DNA of 22,977 bases from Spirogloea muscicola. Taxonomy: Eukaryota > Streptophyta > Zygnematophyceae > Spirogloeales > Spirogloeaceae. The notes under the pieces are model-generated. The model did not search any database and was not told the DNA's origin. It saw only the letters and a list, made by a program, of their open reading frames with translations. Location: assembly GCA_009602725.1 (NCBI GenBank), contig WELB01000046.1, forward strand, positions 531,839 through 554,815. The letters are read 5' to 3'. The position numbers and the translations under genes were made by a program. Shown here piece by piece: positions 1 through 11,149 of the stretch (the first letter of the stretch is position 1; each line of letters begins with the position of its first letter).

Positions 1-2
1 AC

Positions 3-2012
3 GAGGAGGCGGCGGCGGGGGTCAGCGCCGAGGACGGCGAGGCCGCGGCGCCCGGCGCCGGCGCCTCCGTGGCCGGCGACGACGGCGAGGGCGACCTGTG
101 GGGCTTCGGCTGCGGCGTCCAGGAGGTCGGCGGCCACTTCCTCAAGGCCGCCGTCGTCGCCTTCCAGGTCCTCCTCTGCATGCACCTCGAGGTGGGCGCT
201 CGTTTATCCCTCGTGTTTGTGCTAATGCATTCCTCTTTTCCACTAGGTACAAAGCAGCACAATTTTCAACTGCAATTGCCTACAATATCGCCTTGTATCT
301 TGCATTCTACTTCTATTCAAGAGACCTTTATCGTAGTCTTAGGTTTAGGTTATCCTTTATAAATTCTTTGTTTTGTGCCAATCTCTATTTCATTGACTTT
401 GCATGACTTACTCAGTTGATGATCTGGAGTAAAAAGATTCGAATATTCTTTCCTCCCTCCACTTGCCCTGCTTGCTGCTTGCTCGAGTGCGTGGCTTGCC
501 TCTCGCTCTTGCTGGCCTCCACCTCTCTCCTCTTTCTATCTCTCTTTAACATGCCCCGACTTACTCACACTCTCTCCCTCCTCTCTCTCTCCCCACCTCC
601 CTCCTCCCTCATCGCTCAGGCGGAGCCTGGGTGGGCGGCGCGTCTGCCCATGCGCGCCATCTTCGCGCCGCTCCTGGTGGCGCAGGCCGTCGCGCTGCTC
701 TTCGCCGCACTGCAGCTCGTCGGGGGCCTGCATGCGGCATGTGTCGGAGGGCGGAGAGAGGACGGCCGGCGGCAGCGCAACAGTGATGCAGACCCAGATG
801 GGGCTCTCGCGTGCTTCGAGTTCTGCTCCTTTGCCACGCGCGGCATGAGGTCTGCTCCCTCTGCGCTCCCGCCCCTCCCTCCTATGTCTCCTCCATGCTC
901 TGCCTGTCCGCGCCTCCCTCACTGTCGGCGCCCGATGCTGCATGGCTGCCGCATGCAGGCTGGCTGGGTGGTGGTCAGCAGACGACGAGCTGCGGGCTGG
1001 GCGCCGGGGCCTCGCCGCCGCCATTCTGCCAGGGTCTGCGCCCCCCCTCCCTCCTCCCCCTCCCTCTCCCTCCTGGCCTCTAGGTGTTGCTGTCCCCTGC
1101 CGTCACCTGAGTGATGGCCACCTCTCTCCAACCTGTCCTCCTCCCTCCTCCCATCTCAGATACAACACCTTCCAGGGGACACCTCCGAGCCACATCCGCA
1201 AGATGCGCAAGGGGGAGCTCGCTCATGAGGTGCTGTATCCACCGGCCTTCGTCCGACTGGGTGCCCACAAACATAACAGAGAATTTACACTTCGAAATGT
1301 TATAATGCAGCCCATAGTTCCCAATGCCAAGCCAAATTTTCTACCTGACTATAAAGTTTCCCTCCTTGCCTTTCCTCTTGTCCCGTCTGTGCGTATGCTG
1401 CTGGCATCAGAGGGCCGCTTGTCAGATCGCCATGGCTGATTGCAGCAGCGGCAACTCGCCGTCCTGCTCTTCTCCAGGTCGTGCAGCTGCAGGCGGCGCT
1501 CGTGGACCAGGTGGAGCGCGCCAAGGTCCAGAAGCAGGAGCTCGACCGCATCCAGCAGGTCACCTTCCCACCCTCCACCCTCCTTCCTTGCCTCTCCCAT
1601 CCTTCCCCTTCTCGCCCCTCGTCACTGACAAGGAGGCTCCGTCGCCCATGCGCCGCAGGAACGGCTGCTGTGCCGCATCTGCTTCGAGCGCGACATTGCT
1701 GTTGTCGTGATGCCTTGCCGGCACCGCGTCCTCTGCAGGTCGCGCTCTGACCCCTAAGCCCTCTGGGCGCGTAGTCAATGTATCATTGAACACGCGGTTA
1801 GAGGTAGTTACCTCAACTTAGGAGCTGCGTGTACGTGCATAATGTGTATCTAAAATACTATGTGCATTATGTGTGCATAATGTCCGGCGCGGAATGATCT
1901 GACTCTGCTTTCTTTTCCTGTGTGGATGCGCAGCGGGTGTGCGAGCAAGTGCAAGCAGTGCCCGATCTGCCGCGGCCCGATTGACGAGCGCATGGTCGTG
2001 TTCGACGGCTGA
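3..2012 (+). CDS. Transmembrane fragile-X-F-associated (TMEM185-like) RING finger protein, 3' part
   Basis: Seven exons: 3-191 (partial), 620-849, 959-1033, 1160-1229, 1478-1558, 1659-1738, 1934-2012. All introns are GT-AG and all phases agree, giving 267 residues and a TGA stop; the start lies before the window. In order, the protein has an acidic Ala/Gly stretch, a hydrophobic segment (LKAAVVAFQVLLCM), a second membrane segment (IFAPLLVAQAVALLFAALQL), the family signature WWSADDE followed by YNTF, a charged helix likely to form a coiled coil (VVQLQAALVDQVERAKVQ), and a C-terminal C3HC4 RING: CRIC, then CRH, then SGCASKCKQCPIC. The last intron splits the RING after the histidine. Plant members (Arabidopsis At1g68820 type) pair a Tmemb_185A region with a terminal RING. 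From family knowledge, this is a membrane-anchored candidate E3 ubiquitin ligase with unknown substrate. It converges on the FKGP gene. Confidence 0.92.
192..619 (+). other. Intron 1 of the RING protein gene
   Basis: This phase-0 GT-AG intron joins CMHLE to AEPGWAARL. Its 3' half (about 450-615) is strongly pyrimidine-rich, with CTCTC runs. It contains a short open stretch near 243-350, but using that as an exon breaks the phase agreement of the flanking exons. I see no element in it. Confidence 0.7.
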
Positions 2013-3172
2013 TGCATTCGCCCAGCCGACCTCCTCTTCTGATCGCGCATGTGCATGGCGGGCTGACCTTGCAACCACTGCGCTAGCGATCGCCGCCATT
2101 AACAGCAGCCTTCCGGCACCTCGCTGTACATAAGAAGTCCGGGAGAATGGTGGGTCCTTGCAGCTGCTGTATCTTCGTCTGCAGCACCTTGGTGTTGTTG
2201 GGGCGACGGCAGCCGTTTGACAACAGAGAGCAGCTGCAGCTGCGGCAGCGAGAGCTCAGCTGGTGCTGAGAAACCCAAAAGCTGCTGTGGGCAGCTTTGC
2301 CCACGGCAGATTGTTATGGAATTCTGGCGGCAATTATGGGCGACAGCCTTGCCTGAGTGGTGCAAAGTGTACATTAATTAAGTCGATTATCGCGGCAATA
2401 GTCATTTGAACGCTTGCATTCACCAAGGAGAGCAAGTGATACTTGATGACAACACTCTGACAGTCTGACACCAGCTGGCGGCTCCCTTTTTGGCCAGGGA
2501 TACAGTAACAGGCATCCATGCACCAAATTCTGGTTTATATGGGAGATTGCGCAGCCACTTAAATCTAAGTGTGGCATCAAGGTTAAGCTTCAACCTGGGA
2601 CCAAGCAGTGGATACTTTGACTCAAATCATAGTTTCCCACTTGTGAAATGCTCAAGAAAGGGACTTCTTAACGAGTGTAAGCTACACAAGAAGCTCATCA
2701 GATCAATGAGGTATTGCTCGTTGAGTGACAAAACTACCAGTGCATGAGAGTGGCCGCTAATCTGTTCTAGAATTTGCTCTGAGTGAAGAAACAGCCGAGC
2801 CAGCTCGGGTGACAAAGAAAGAAAGCGGCTGCTGATATGAAAGAATCGGCTGTGAAATGCCAGCCAGATGCATACAGGTGACAGCAGGGAGCAATATCGC
2901 TGTGCCAATCAAGAAAGCTGCTGCCAAAAAGTTTGGCATCTGATTTCAGTACAGAAACAGTAAAGCCAGCTACAGGTGATAGCAGGGAGCACCTAGCCAA
3001 GGGGCACATGAAGCTGCGGGAGTCTCGTGTCAAACAACTGAAAATGGGCTGCCACAGTAGGTATCATGCAAAGCGATAACCAAAACCCGAGTTTGCAAGT
3101 ACAATTCCTCTTAAGCCTCCTACAGTAGATAAGTAAATTAGATTGATAGCCATTAATAGCCAGGTCAAGGTC
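2013..3172. other. Convergent intergenic gap between the RING gene and FKGP
   Basis: About 1.16 kb between two stop codons on facing strands, so it must hold both 3' untranslated regions. No open frame here looks like protein. A TGTAA, the usual chlorophyte poly(A) signal, occurs on the + strand near 2677, far from the RING gene stop, and I cannot tell whether it is used. The only internal structure seen is a short direct repeat at 2873 and 2971. Confidence 0.7.
2873..2991. repeat. Short direct repeat, 21 bases, two copies
   Basis: Copies at 2873-2893 and 2971-2991 (TACAGGTGAYAGCAGGGAGCA) differ at one base and start 98 bases apart. The sequence between them also has scattered CAGC/GCTG words, so this may be the remains of an older tandem array. 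Confidence 0.6.
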
Positions 3173-6100
3173 TCAGCCTGTCCATAGGGCCCATCGCTGA
3201 ACCAGGAGCGGCTCGCCGAGCTCCGCAACCGCCACCGCAATGGCTGCTGCCGACGCCGCATCCCTGGCCATGAGGATGCCGAAGCCGCCGCCGCCAGCGC
3301 CCACCAGCTTGGCGCCGCAGCAGAGGCCGCCAACACGGGCGAGCAGCTCCTCCATCACTGCAGTCCCACTTTGCGGCACGAGCTCCTGGTTTAACCGCCA
3401 TGCAGATGCTAGCACGGCGCCGATGGCGTCCAGCCGGCCGAGCGACAGGGCCGCTCGGGCCTCGTCCGCCAGCGCTGCGAGGGCACCCACCGCAGACACC
3501 AGGGCCGCATTCCGCTGCAGGTACCGCCGCACGACCTTCTGGAGGACGTCGCGCGCAAGCCTCACCTGCCATGCCACCCAACGGAGGTGTCATTCTGCAG
3601 TTATGACCAAAGCAAAAGCAATTATTGAGCAAGAATTTGGACATATATTCCAACTACATAAATTATGAATTGGCGTATGCAGATATTCAGAAGATAAGGC
3701 GAGACTGTCACTATGGATATAGTCTCTGGCAATCAACTGCAGGCTTCGCCGTCAGTCCAACCTTCTAGATGAAATCGTTAGCTTTACAATATAGATGGAA
3801 CAACTTGTGACTTTGGTACAAGATCACCCTTCCAGCACACTTTGCGAACTGATACAAGGGCTTCAGCGAAGCGACTATGTGCAACTATCAGTATGGTGCA
3901 GATTGCAGGACGTAAAGGACATGCAGTGCCCGTCGTGACTCCGAAGATGGCACTCGCGCTTCTGGGTTTCCACGAGGCCTGCAGGCATGAGCTTTGGGTG
4001 CACCTGGCCGGTGAACACGACGACAAGCCGAGCCTGCAGCTCGGACTGCAGTGCAGGGAGCAGCAGAATGGGCTCCACGGAGATGCGCATTGGCTGCGTC
4101 GGCAGGCTGGTGGTGCACTTGGCGCCCGGATATAGCCCGCCGACCTGCAAAACAGCACGTCCCCAACAAAGAGGGTGTTGAGGATCTAGCATGGAGGCCT
4201 AGCATTAAATTGAAGACTTTCGGAGCAGAGATAGATGGTTACAAGTGGAAAGAAAAGCCAAAAGTCAAGGCTTCAGTGAATGCATGGCAAAAGTGAAAAG
4301 CTCAGTCGACATCCTAAAACGAGAGCCACTCTGGATGCTTAATGTGCCAATCATTAGACTTCCACATCCACAAGCGACTGACAAAGCAGTGCCGCTACAG
4401 CCGCCAGCGTGTTGAAAAGTTGAAGATTGAATGCAGAGTCGGAGGTCAGAAGAAAATGTCAAGGGTCATTGGCAGAGAGCCTGCCTAATGGGGTATTAGC
4501 CGTAATTCAGGACTGCCTCAGGTTGAGTGTTCTTATACTCAACATAAGTATAACACCCATACTTTTTAGGGGTGTCATGGGTGTTATGACCTTTATGGGT
4601 ATTCTTATATGGAATTACACAGGCTATGGTCAAGGTCGAACGGGAAGCCTCTGGGGCATCGCACCTGGTCCTGCCAGCCACCGCCAGAGCCCATCTGCTG
4701 CTCCAGCAGGAGCACGAGGTTGGACACGCGCTCGTTATCGTCGCCGTGATTGCCGCCAGCAACTTGCAGGAGTGCGCGCACGAGCGCAGCAGCCAGGATG
4801 CTTGACGTGCCCAGGCCGCTGCCGCGGGGAACGGCTGCCCACGTCTCAAGACGAAGACCCCAGCGCGTAGAGCCGGCTGCCACTCCGAGGGCCTCATAGC
4901 CAGTGACGCGCAGCGCGGCCCTGGCAATGCAGAAGGGCTCAGCCGGCGAGAGCGCTGCGCCGGCCAGGTCCGCGAGGCCCCCAAGTGACAGCCGGTTTCC
5001 GGCTTCGTCAGAGAACTCTAGTCCTGCCTTGACAACAGCAGAACCCAAATTCAGTACTTAGTCTGGTATATAGTAGTTAGGCTTGACTTTCTATTTATTA
5101 GCTGTGAGCCTACAACTAGCTCGCACCTGGCCCTGGTGTGACTGTGACTCTGGCGCCGACCGGTGCGGCGCCATCGAGCGTGACGGCGAGGTTCAGGACG
5201 CGGCCGACGCGCTCCAGGCTCCACGGCGGCGTGTCGCTCCACCCGCCGACGAGGTCGAGCCGCACCGGCAGCTCCACGACGGCAACGGCGCCGACCGTCG
5301 GAGCAGGAGGGGAGCGCAACTTTTCCTGGTCGAGTTGGGGTCCGGCGATGCTGGTTGGCAATGGCGAGCGACCTGCCTTCAAGCAAGCAGAAGAGGTCAG
5401 ATCCTATCTCTACGTCATGATTCAGAGCTTAAGTGTGCCACCGAAAACGTAGTGAGCTGCCATAACTTGTCTTTTGGGCTGTCCTATCGAGTACCCAATG
5501 TGTGTCTAAGGGAGAGTGCAGGCATGCAAGACATGGCAGCATAAGCTGACGACTTGACCCCGAGAGAAGGCGTCTCTGTCATCACACCAAGATTGCCCAA
5601 GTCGTCCTGGAATGACTTCTCAAGGCAACTAAGCCATGCGTCCAATCTTATTTCAATGATTCCTTCATCTACAATCTTGTGTGATACCTAAGCAAAATCT
5701 AAACACGGTGTAATGTTGATCCGAACTTGTATCAAAAGCACGAGCAAAGGAGTACAGATGATCTGCTGCAGAGCAACACTCATGCTAAGCGCGAGCACAT
5801 GCCAACCATGAGCAGGACCTCAGGATCTCAGCAAGGCTTGTAGGAGTCACCTGTCACACTTTCGGCAGACCCCAACCCCACAGCAGCGGCAGTCTCGTCA
5901 GCCACTGCCCGCCAAATGGCGCGGTCGAGCGCAGTGCGCTCGTCGGGCACCAGGCCACTGAGAGTGCCGAGCACGTCCAGCCGCGCCTGCAGCAGCCGGC
6001 TACGTGGAACGCCGTCGACAATGCCTGGCGAGCTGGCAGAAGCTGTGGAGTGGAGGCCGTCAAAACCGGCGATTGGCACCTCGACCATTGCTGCACAGAC

Positions 6101-9100
6101 CTGCGCCGCAGCGGCGCTCTCCGCCGGGATGAGCGCGCAGAGGGACGCCAGGTTGCGCCCAAATGACCTCGTCTGCAGGAGCATGCAATGTAGCGTCTTA
6201 AGCCTTAGTTCATTTATGCCGCAATTGTACGGTTTAGCACATAATTTCACAAGGTGGACTAAAATCAATGGGATTGAGTGGCAAAGTCCAGGACCCAGAA
6301 CCTCAACTCGCTAGAGAATTGTGCAGGATGAAGCACCTGCATCCTGCACCTCCATCTTACAAAGTCGGGGAAGGCAGAGTCCGAGCACAAATGTATCACA
6401 TCATCACAAAGTAATGTAGAGGCCCAATACAGCAGATAATACTGTTGATGCAAAACATTTAGGACTTGGAGTTGCAACAAGGTCTAGGAGCTGACCTCAA
6501 TGCTCGCCATGGCAATCTGGGCAGCCTTCAGGCCCCGTGTGAGGCGCACCTCACCAAGGAGCGCGCCAAAGTCAACGAGCGCATGCATGGCAGCCAGGCT
6601 GAGCCTCTCTGATGCGCGCCATTTGGTGGCAGCTACGCCATCTGGCGGCCCGACGCCAAGCAGCCAGGCCGCCGCGCGGAGGCCGTCCCGGAGCGAGTGC
6701 ACGATGGGGAAGAGCCTCGCAGTCCATAGGCACTCGGCGGCCACCTCAGTGGGCTCCCAGAGCTCCATCGCAAGCACCTCCCGGCACCTCAGCCAGTCTG
6801 TCCAGGGCCTGCCGCCGAACGTCCCGCCGTGACGACCGCCGCCGTCGTCGACCATCAGCTGCTTGGGATTGTCGTCTACGCCGCAGGCGAGGACGACGCT
6901 GCCACGGCCGTTGACCAGCGGGGCCCTCCACACGCAGCTGCTGTCGGGCACCACCCAGCGCCAAGCAGTGGTAGCTCCTGAAGTCCCAGGTTCGTGGCTG
7001 GAAGCAGCATCCAATGCGTCGATGCACATGACAATGCATCGGTTGCCCACTCGGCAGCCGGCCGTGAGGACTGAGTCGGCTACAAGCGAACCATCGCCAA
7101 TAGACGCCCCAGCCTCCACGATCGTTGATACCAGCGTCGCTGGAAGCAGGCATAGATTGTAACATCAAAATAAATGTATGGAAGACTAGATTACTGGGAG
7201 ACGCAACACTGATTAATTTGACCAAGAGTGTATGAAGTGTGACAAGAAAGCATATATATATAGCTGCACATTAGCTGCACACACCTGATTCGGCAACGTG
7301 GCAGCAGGAAGGCCCGGCGGTCGACGAAAGGTGGCGGCGTGATACGCGCCCGCCAAGCGCGTGCCCAAGGTGGTCAAGGATCTCCCCCGATGTCCCAAAA
7401 TGCATGAACGTCAGGTCCTCTGTGACAAACCACCTCAAGGGAACATGTCAGCAGATGGAACATGCAATTTGTTCTCCGCCTGGTGGTCCAGAGGGTGAAG
7501 CTTGCCACGTGGGCAATCGAAGACAATCTCTCAACGCCTTTGCTGCCACTAAAAATGATCGACGTTCAGGAGAAGCTACTCAAAGTACAGTATCTGATCA
7601 AGTGTAGAATTTGATGTGCAATAAGATTGATGGGCTCAATTACTGATCAGTCACCGCTCAGGAGAGTGCACTGCGATGCTTAAGCATCTGAGACTAATAC
7701 GCACTGACAGATTATGGTAGTAGCTGTAAGTCAAGCAGATGGCACTTGACGTTAACAGACGTAAACTTGCGTGAAATGCTTCGTGAGTGCAGATAGTGAC
7801 TCCCTCACCAGCAACATAGAAGGACAGCCGGCGGGCTGCGAGTTGCGAAGTCATGGTGCTTCCCAGTGGCCGGGACGCCAGCCAGGCGCGCCGGGCTGGC
7901 ACCCAGGCTGCAGCAAGCTCCTCATACAGGCTCACCTGGTCCATTAGATCAAGGTGCTGCCGACTTATTGCACCATAATTACTTGCACGTGTGGGATGAC
8001 CAGGACCTACTTCAGGAGTACGATGGATTTAGTTTACTATTGGATACGGCACTTATGATTCTATGGTCAGAATGTTTACCCCAGATAATAGTGTACCTCA
8101 TCGCCGCATGCTAGCAAGCTCGCCACTGGGTCTGGTTCAGCCAATGCCAGGCGGATGAGGTCCCGCCAGGCGCCGCCACGCATAGCGAAGATGCCTGTGT
8201 CCAGGAGCGCAGCGCCGGCCTTAGAGACAGCATTCCTGGCCACCATCTCCTGGACATGGGCGAGGTGCTAAGCCCGAATCAAGTAGTGAGCCCAACACTG
8301 GGCTCCATCCTTGCTTCTATACATGCAGTGTGCTCTTTGACAATTGCTAAGAGAAGTACGACGTGAGTGCGGGCTTGAATACATGACATGACCCTGACTG
8401 GAAGAACCTGTTTACATTTCAAGGCCGGACTATGACTAACAGGACATAAGGTCGCCAAATCCACGGTACACAGTAACTTAAGTCAAAGCACCGTTCTACA
8501 CAGTGCAGTACAAAGCGCTGGGCTTCATGTGGCCTTCCTTTGAGAATCTCACAAGTAGTATCAAGAGATGGTCAGTCACCCAAGCAACTGTCATCGAGCC
8601 CATAGTCAGGACTACTACCTGGTCCTGATACCAGAGCCTTGAACCCTCAAGCTAGACCATGAGTCAAGCCCGTCTGTCAAGTATTATTCTATAACAAAAT
8701 GGAGTGCAACAGATTAGAGGCTCACCTGCACAGTGGGCTTCTGCAGCAGGTCTGCCACAAGTCCGGTGGCCGACCCAGTGCCGCTCTCCCTGCCTCTGCT
8801 CAGGGCGCCTTCCACGCCAGCCTCTTGGCCTAGCTCAGGGAGTACTACGCCATGGTGCTTGGCGACGCTGAGCGGCACAGGGGCAGCTATGATGCACACG
8901 CCGTCGGGTGGGCACGCGACGCGGCTGCTGTCAAAGCAGGCTAGCACGTCACCAGTCATGATGAAGAGGCCGCCTGTGGCACAGCACAACAAGACTTCGT
9001 TAACAGAGTGGGCTCAAGGTCTCGGAAGGTCACAACTTCTGAGTCCAATTGAAGGCTGGTATCAGGATTAGACATGTGGTCAAGGGTCACGGCTTCAGCT

Positions 9101-10428
9101 TTCAGGTAGCATCGGAGGTCAAGGATTTGCCACATTCTCAGCAATACACTAGCTCGTTAGAAAATTCTCCTCTACTGAGACTGATCTGTGTAAGGCCGAC
9201 TCAGCCCTAGCCTTGACTCCATCCTCGACAGCAACACATGCAGAGTAACAGATAAAGTAGCACATTGACAGACCTGAATGACATATTATTCTGGTAGAGT
9301 CTTACAGCATGTGTGACCTTTTGACATCCAGAGCCCAAAGAGACAAACCCTGAAGAGACGAACCTACCCTACACCCCATGAGCTCTAAGCTTGATCCAAG
9401 AATTACCAAAGTCAGCAAGCATTAATGACAATCTCGTGCAGTGCCATACCTTGGCCGTCAAATGTGTGCACGGCGGGGGCGGACAGTGCGAGTATGTGGT
9501 CAAAGAGCGTGGCGACCGGCGCGTCGGGGTCGGCGCCCATGAAGCCCGTCGGCAGCGGCAGCGGCACAAAGGGCTTGCCGGCGGGGTTGGCCCACGGCAC
9601 GCGCTTCGAGTCGCCGCCTGCGTGCACCAGCAGCACCGCCATGCTCGCCAGCTTCTCCACCGCCGCTACAGCTGTACTGGCCACACTGGCCGAGCTGGAC
9701 CCAATAGTACTGCCACTTTGCTGAAACAGCCATAACAGCCAGATTTAGAGTCGAGGATACAGATTCAGGCCGGCATTTCTGCAGCCTCTGGCTGTCGTCA
9801 AGGGGATTGCTTCCGGCGGCTAGTCTTTCTGACTTGCGGATCCTAAGTAGAGGTAACTGAGTGATTATGCTACTAAGTGATTGTCAAGCTGGCTCTTCAC
9901 TGCCTTCGCCCCATTTGGGAGAGCTACATTCTCTTTATTCGTGTCAGGATTCCAGATTCGCTTCTGAGGCTCTATCTTGGACACAGGCTGCACGCAAGGC
10001 CAGCTTCACAAGGCAAGTCGCATCGCCAAATAGCATCACGCTAAAACCCACCTCAGTAATGTGGGCAACAAGGCCACGAATGGTATTAAATGTGGCTCCG
10101 CCGGAGCCGATCCGACAGCCGTCGGGGTCGGGCACCGCCAGCGCCGCCGTCGTCGCGGCCAGACGGCCACACCGCCGCGCCTCCGCGAGCTGCGCCGCGT
10201 ACAGGCCCGCCTGGGCGGGGCTGTGCGCCGCATGCCTTGGACTCAGGGTCTAGGGTTCGAACCCTAAACCCTCTACCGCAGCGTTACGGCGGCGGCGGCG
10301 GCAAAGGCAGACCTGGCGGCGGTGAGCACGACGGCGTCCCATGGCGGCATGCGCTCCGGGGCCTCCACGCTGAGCCGCAGGGCCGCCCAGGCGGCGGCCA
10401 GAGCGTCGGCGGCGGTGGCGGCCACCAT
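3173..10428 (-). CDS. FKGP: Bifunctional L-fucokinase/GDP-L-fucose pyrophosphorylase
   Basis: Complete gene of 13 exons, 1120 aa: 10428-10313, 10220-10052, 9720-9450, 8973-8726, 8267-8097, 7956-7809, 7419-7285, 7139-6496, 6172-5851, 5372-5127, 5023-4665, 4144-4004, 3565-3173. All introns are GT-AG with matching phases. The N-terminal pyrophosphorylase half has VPDPDGCRIGSGGAT (69-82 region), HAGGDSKRVPWANP (128 onward) and GGLFIMTGDV (near 186-195). The C-terminal GHMP kinase half has LVGGWSDTPP (782-791), ATP loop PRGSGLGTSSI (889-899), GGGWQDQ with a conserved Asp near 942, and KLVGAGGGGFG (1076-1086). Arabidopsis FKGP is 1055 aa with the same order. The kinase makes fucose-1-phosphate from L-fucose and ATP; the other domain converts it with GTP to GDP-fucose, the cytosolic salvage route for glycan fucosylation. 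The chosen ATG gives an N-terminus like the plant protein's; an upstream out-of-frame ATG exists at 10513. Confidence 0.96.
4550..4587. repeat. Hairpin in the FKGP intron at 4145-4664
   Basis: ATAACACCCAT (4550-4560) and ATGGGTGTTAT (4577-4587) are perfect 11-base inverted repeats around a 16-base spacer. The wider AT-rich block 4525-4612 repeats related TTATA and GGGTRTT words, which suggests a small decayed palindromic element. It lies in the 520-base intron between the exons ending in WQDQ and starting with VGGLYPG. Confidence 0.6.
10245..10272. repeat. Telomere-repeat-like palindrome in FKGP intron 1
   Basis: AGGGTCTAGGGTT, then CG, then AACCCTAAACCCT. The two 13-base arms are reverse complements apart from one mismatch. 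The right arm matches the plant telomere unit CCCTAAA and the telo-box word AACCCTAA; the left arm is the opposite orientation. The central TAGGGTTCGAACCCTA would also fold as a tRNA T arm with loop TTCGAAC, but no other tRNA arms are visible. It lies in the 92-base first intron, not in coding sequence. Confidence 0.7.
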
Positions 10429-10627
10429 CGAAGACGTGGGCTCTTCCGACGTCAGTGACAGTGGCTGTCCCAAGGGAAATGAAGATGCGTGTATAAAGAG
10501 ATGGGGAGGCCATGCGGATTTGCGGCTGCTTAGCAGGGGTTACTGAGTGATTTGTAGCTGCTTTCTTTCTTTGTGTGCTTTGGTTTCTTAGCGCTTCCTC
10601 TGGCTTCCTGTGGCCCCCTTCTCGTTC

Positions 10628-10691
10628 TTTGTTCATTCTTTTTTGGGCTGGCTTGTCCAGCCCCTATCCTCAATGGGCGAGCCCTTTCTTC
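10628..10691 (+). repeat. Dispersed hairpin repeat, copy A
   Basis: Carries the family order GTTCATTC, T-run, GGGCTGG-CTTGT-CCAGCCC hairpin, then CAATGGGCGAGCCCTTTCTTC. Its last 32 bases (10660-10691) recur exactly, inverted, at 10796-10827. Confidence 0.8.
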
Positions 10692-10795
10692 ATGTGTAGC
10701 CAAGTACATAGGCAAGCACACTGACAAATGTACGTCACCTGCTGCTAAGCTGACCCGCTCCGTAACCACGAGTCAGCACATAGAGGAAAGAAGAA

Positions 10796-10827
10796 GAAGA
10801 AAGGGCTCGCCCATTGAGGATAGGGGC
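10796..10827 (-). repeat. Dispersed hairpin repeat, copy B (3' half only)
   Basis: Perfect 32-base reverse complement of 10660-10691. It holds the GGGCGAGCCC end of the unit but lacks the GGGCTGG hairpin arm. With copy A it forms an inverted repeat with a 104-base loop. Confidence 0.85.
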
Positions 10828-10951
10828 ATAGAGGTCGCTAGCTGATGCTCGAATACAGGACGGCAATCGACAAGCTCTTGAACTACCAGCTAAGGCTCGA
10901 CCAGATTTCTGATGGAAATGCACTGTCTGTTGCATGATGGAGTGCCTCAGT

Positions 10952-10993
10952 GAGCAGCCAGCCCGAAAGGACGTGACAAGGTCCGAAGGGGCC
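10952..10993 (-). repeat. Dispersed hairpin repeat, 5' part
   Basis: Read on the - strand it contains CTTCGGACCTTGTC followed by TTTCGGGCTGGCTG. This matches the 5' portion of the copy at 18186-18285 and, more weakly, the copy at 16696. Confidence 0.65.
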
Positions 10994-11029
10994 GGAATTT
11001 CCTAACGCTTTCCCAGTACGAGTGTCAGT

Positions 11030-11130
11030 TAGAAAGAAAGGGCTCGCCCATAGTTAGCTTCTTCTATTCATGAGCAAGTCAGAAAGGGGGCTGGGGCCGT
11101 GAATGGCTAGCCCAGAAAGGATGAATGTCC
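11030..11130 (-). repeat. Dispersed hairpin repeat, copy C
   Basis: On the - strand it reads TTTGGACATTCATCCTTTCT, then GGGCTAG, a longer diverged middle with CCCAGCCCC, and ends in TATGGGCGAGCCCTTTCTTT. The element order is kept but the hairpin is interrupted. Confidence 0.7.
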
Positions 11131-11149
11131 AAAGACGAAAGACTTTATC

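Noticed and set aside
243-350. Hydrophobic open stretch (YKAAQFSTAIAYNIALYLAF) in intron 1 of the RING gene
   Set aside because: Including it breaks the phase-0 join between 191 and 620, which matches the family without it; AT-rich composition.
416-1114. Long + strand frame of 232 codons and overlapping - strand frames at 536-1131
   Set aside because: Only 620-849 of the + frame is a real exon; the rest is pyrimidine-rich intron. The - strand frames are shadows of GC-rich exons.
1835-1885. Repeated GTGCATAATGTG words and CATTATG/CATAATG inverted pair in the last RING-gene intron
   Set aside because: Short, AT-rich and intronic; below what I would call an element.
3165-3668. Open frames opposite or beside the last FKGP exon on both strands
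   Set aside because: Shadows of the GC-rich GHMP kinase exon; they lack any recognisable motif.
10250-10280. Full tRNA gene around GGTTCGAACCC
   Set aside because: Only a T-arm-like hairpin is present; no acceptor, D or anticodon arm fits upstream on either strand.
10486-10500. TATAAA-like word TGTATAAAG upstream of FKGP
   Set aside because: It points away from FKGP on the + strand, with no gene behind it.
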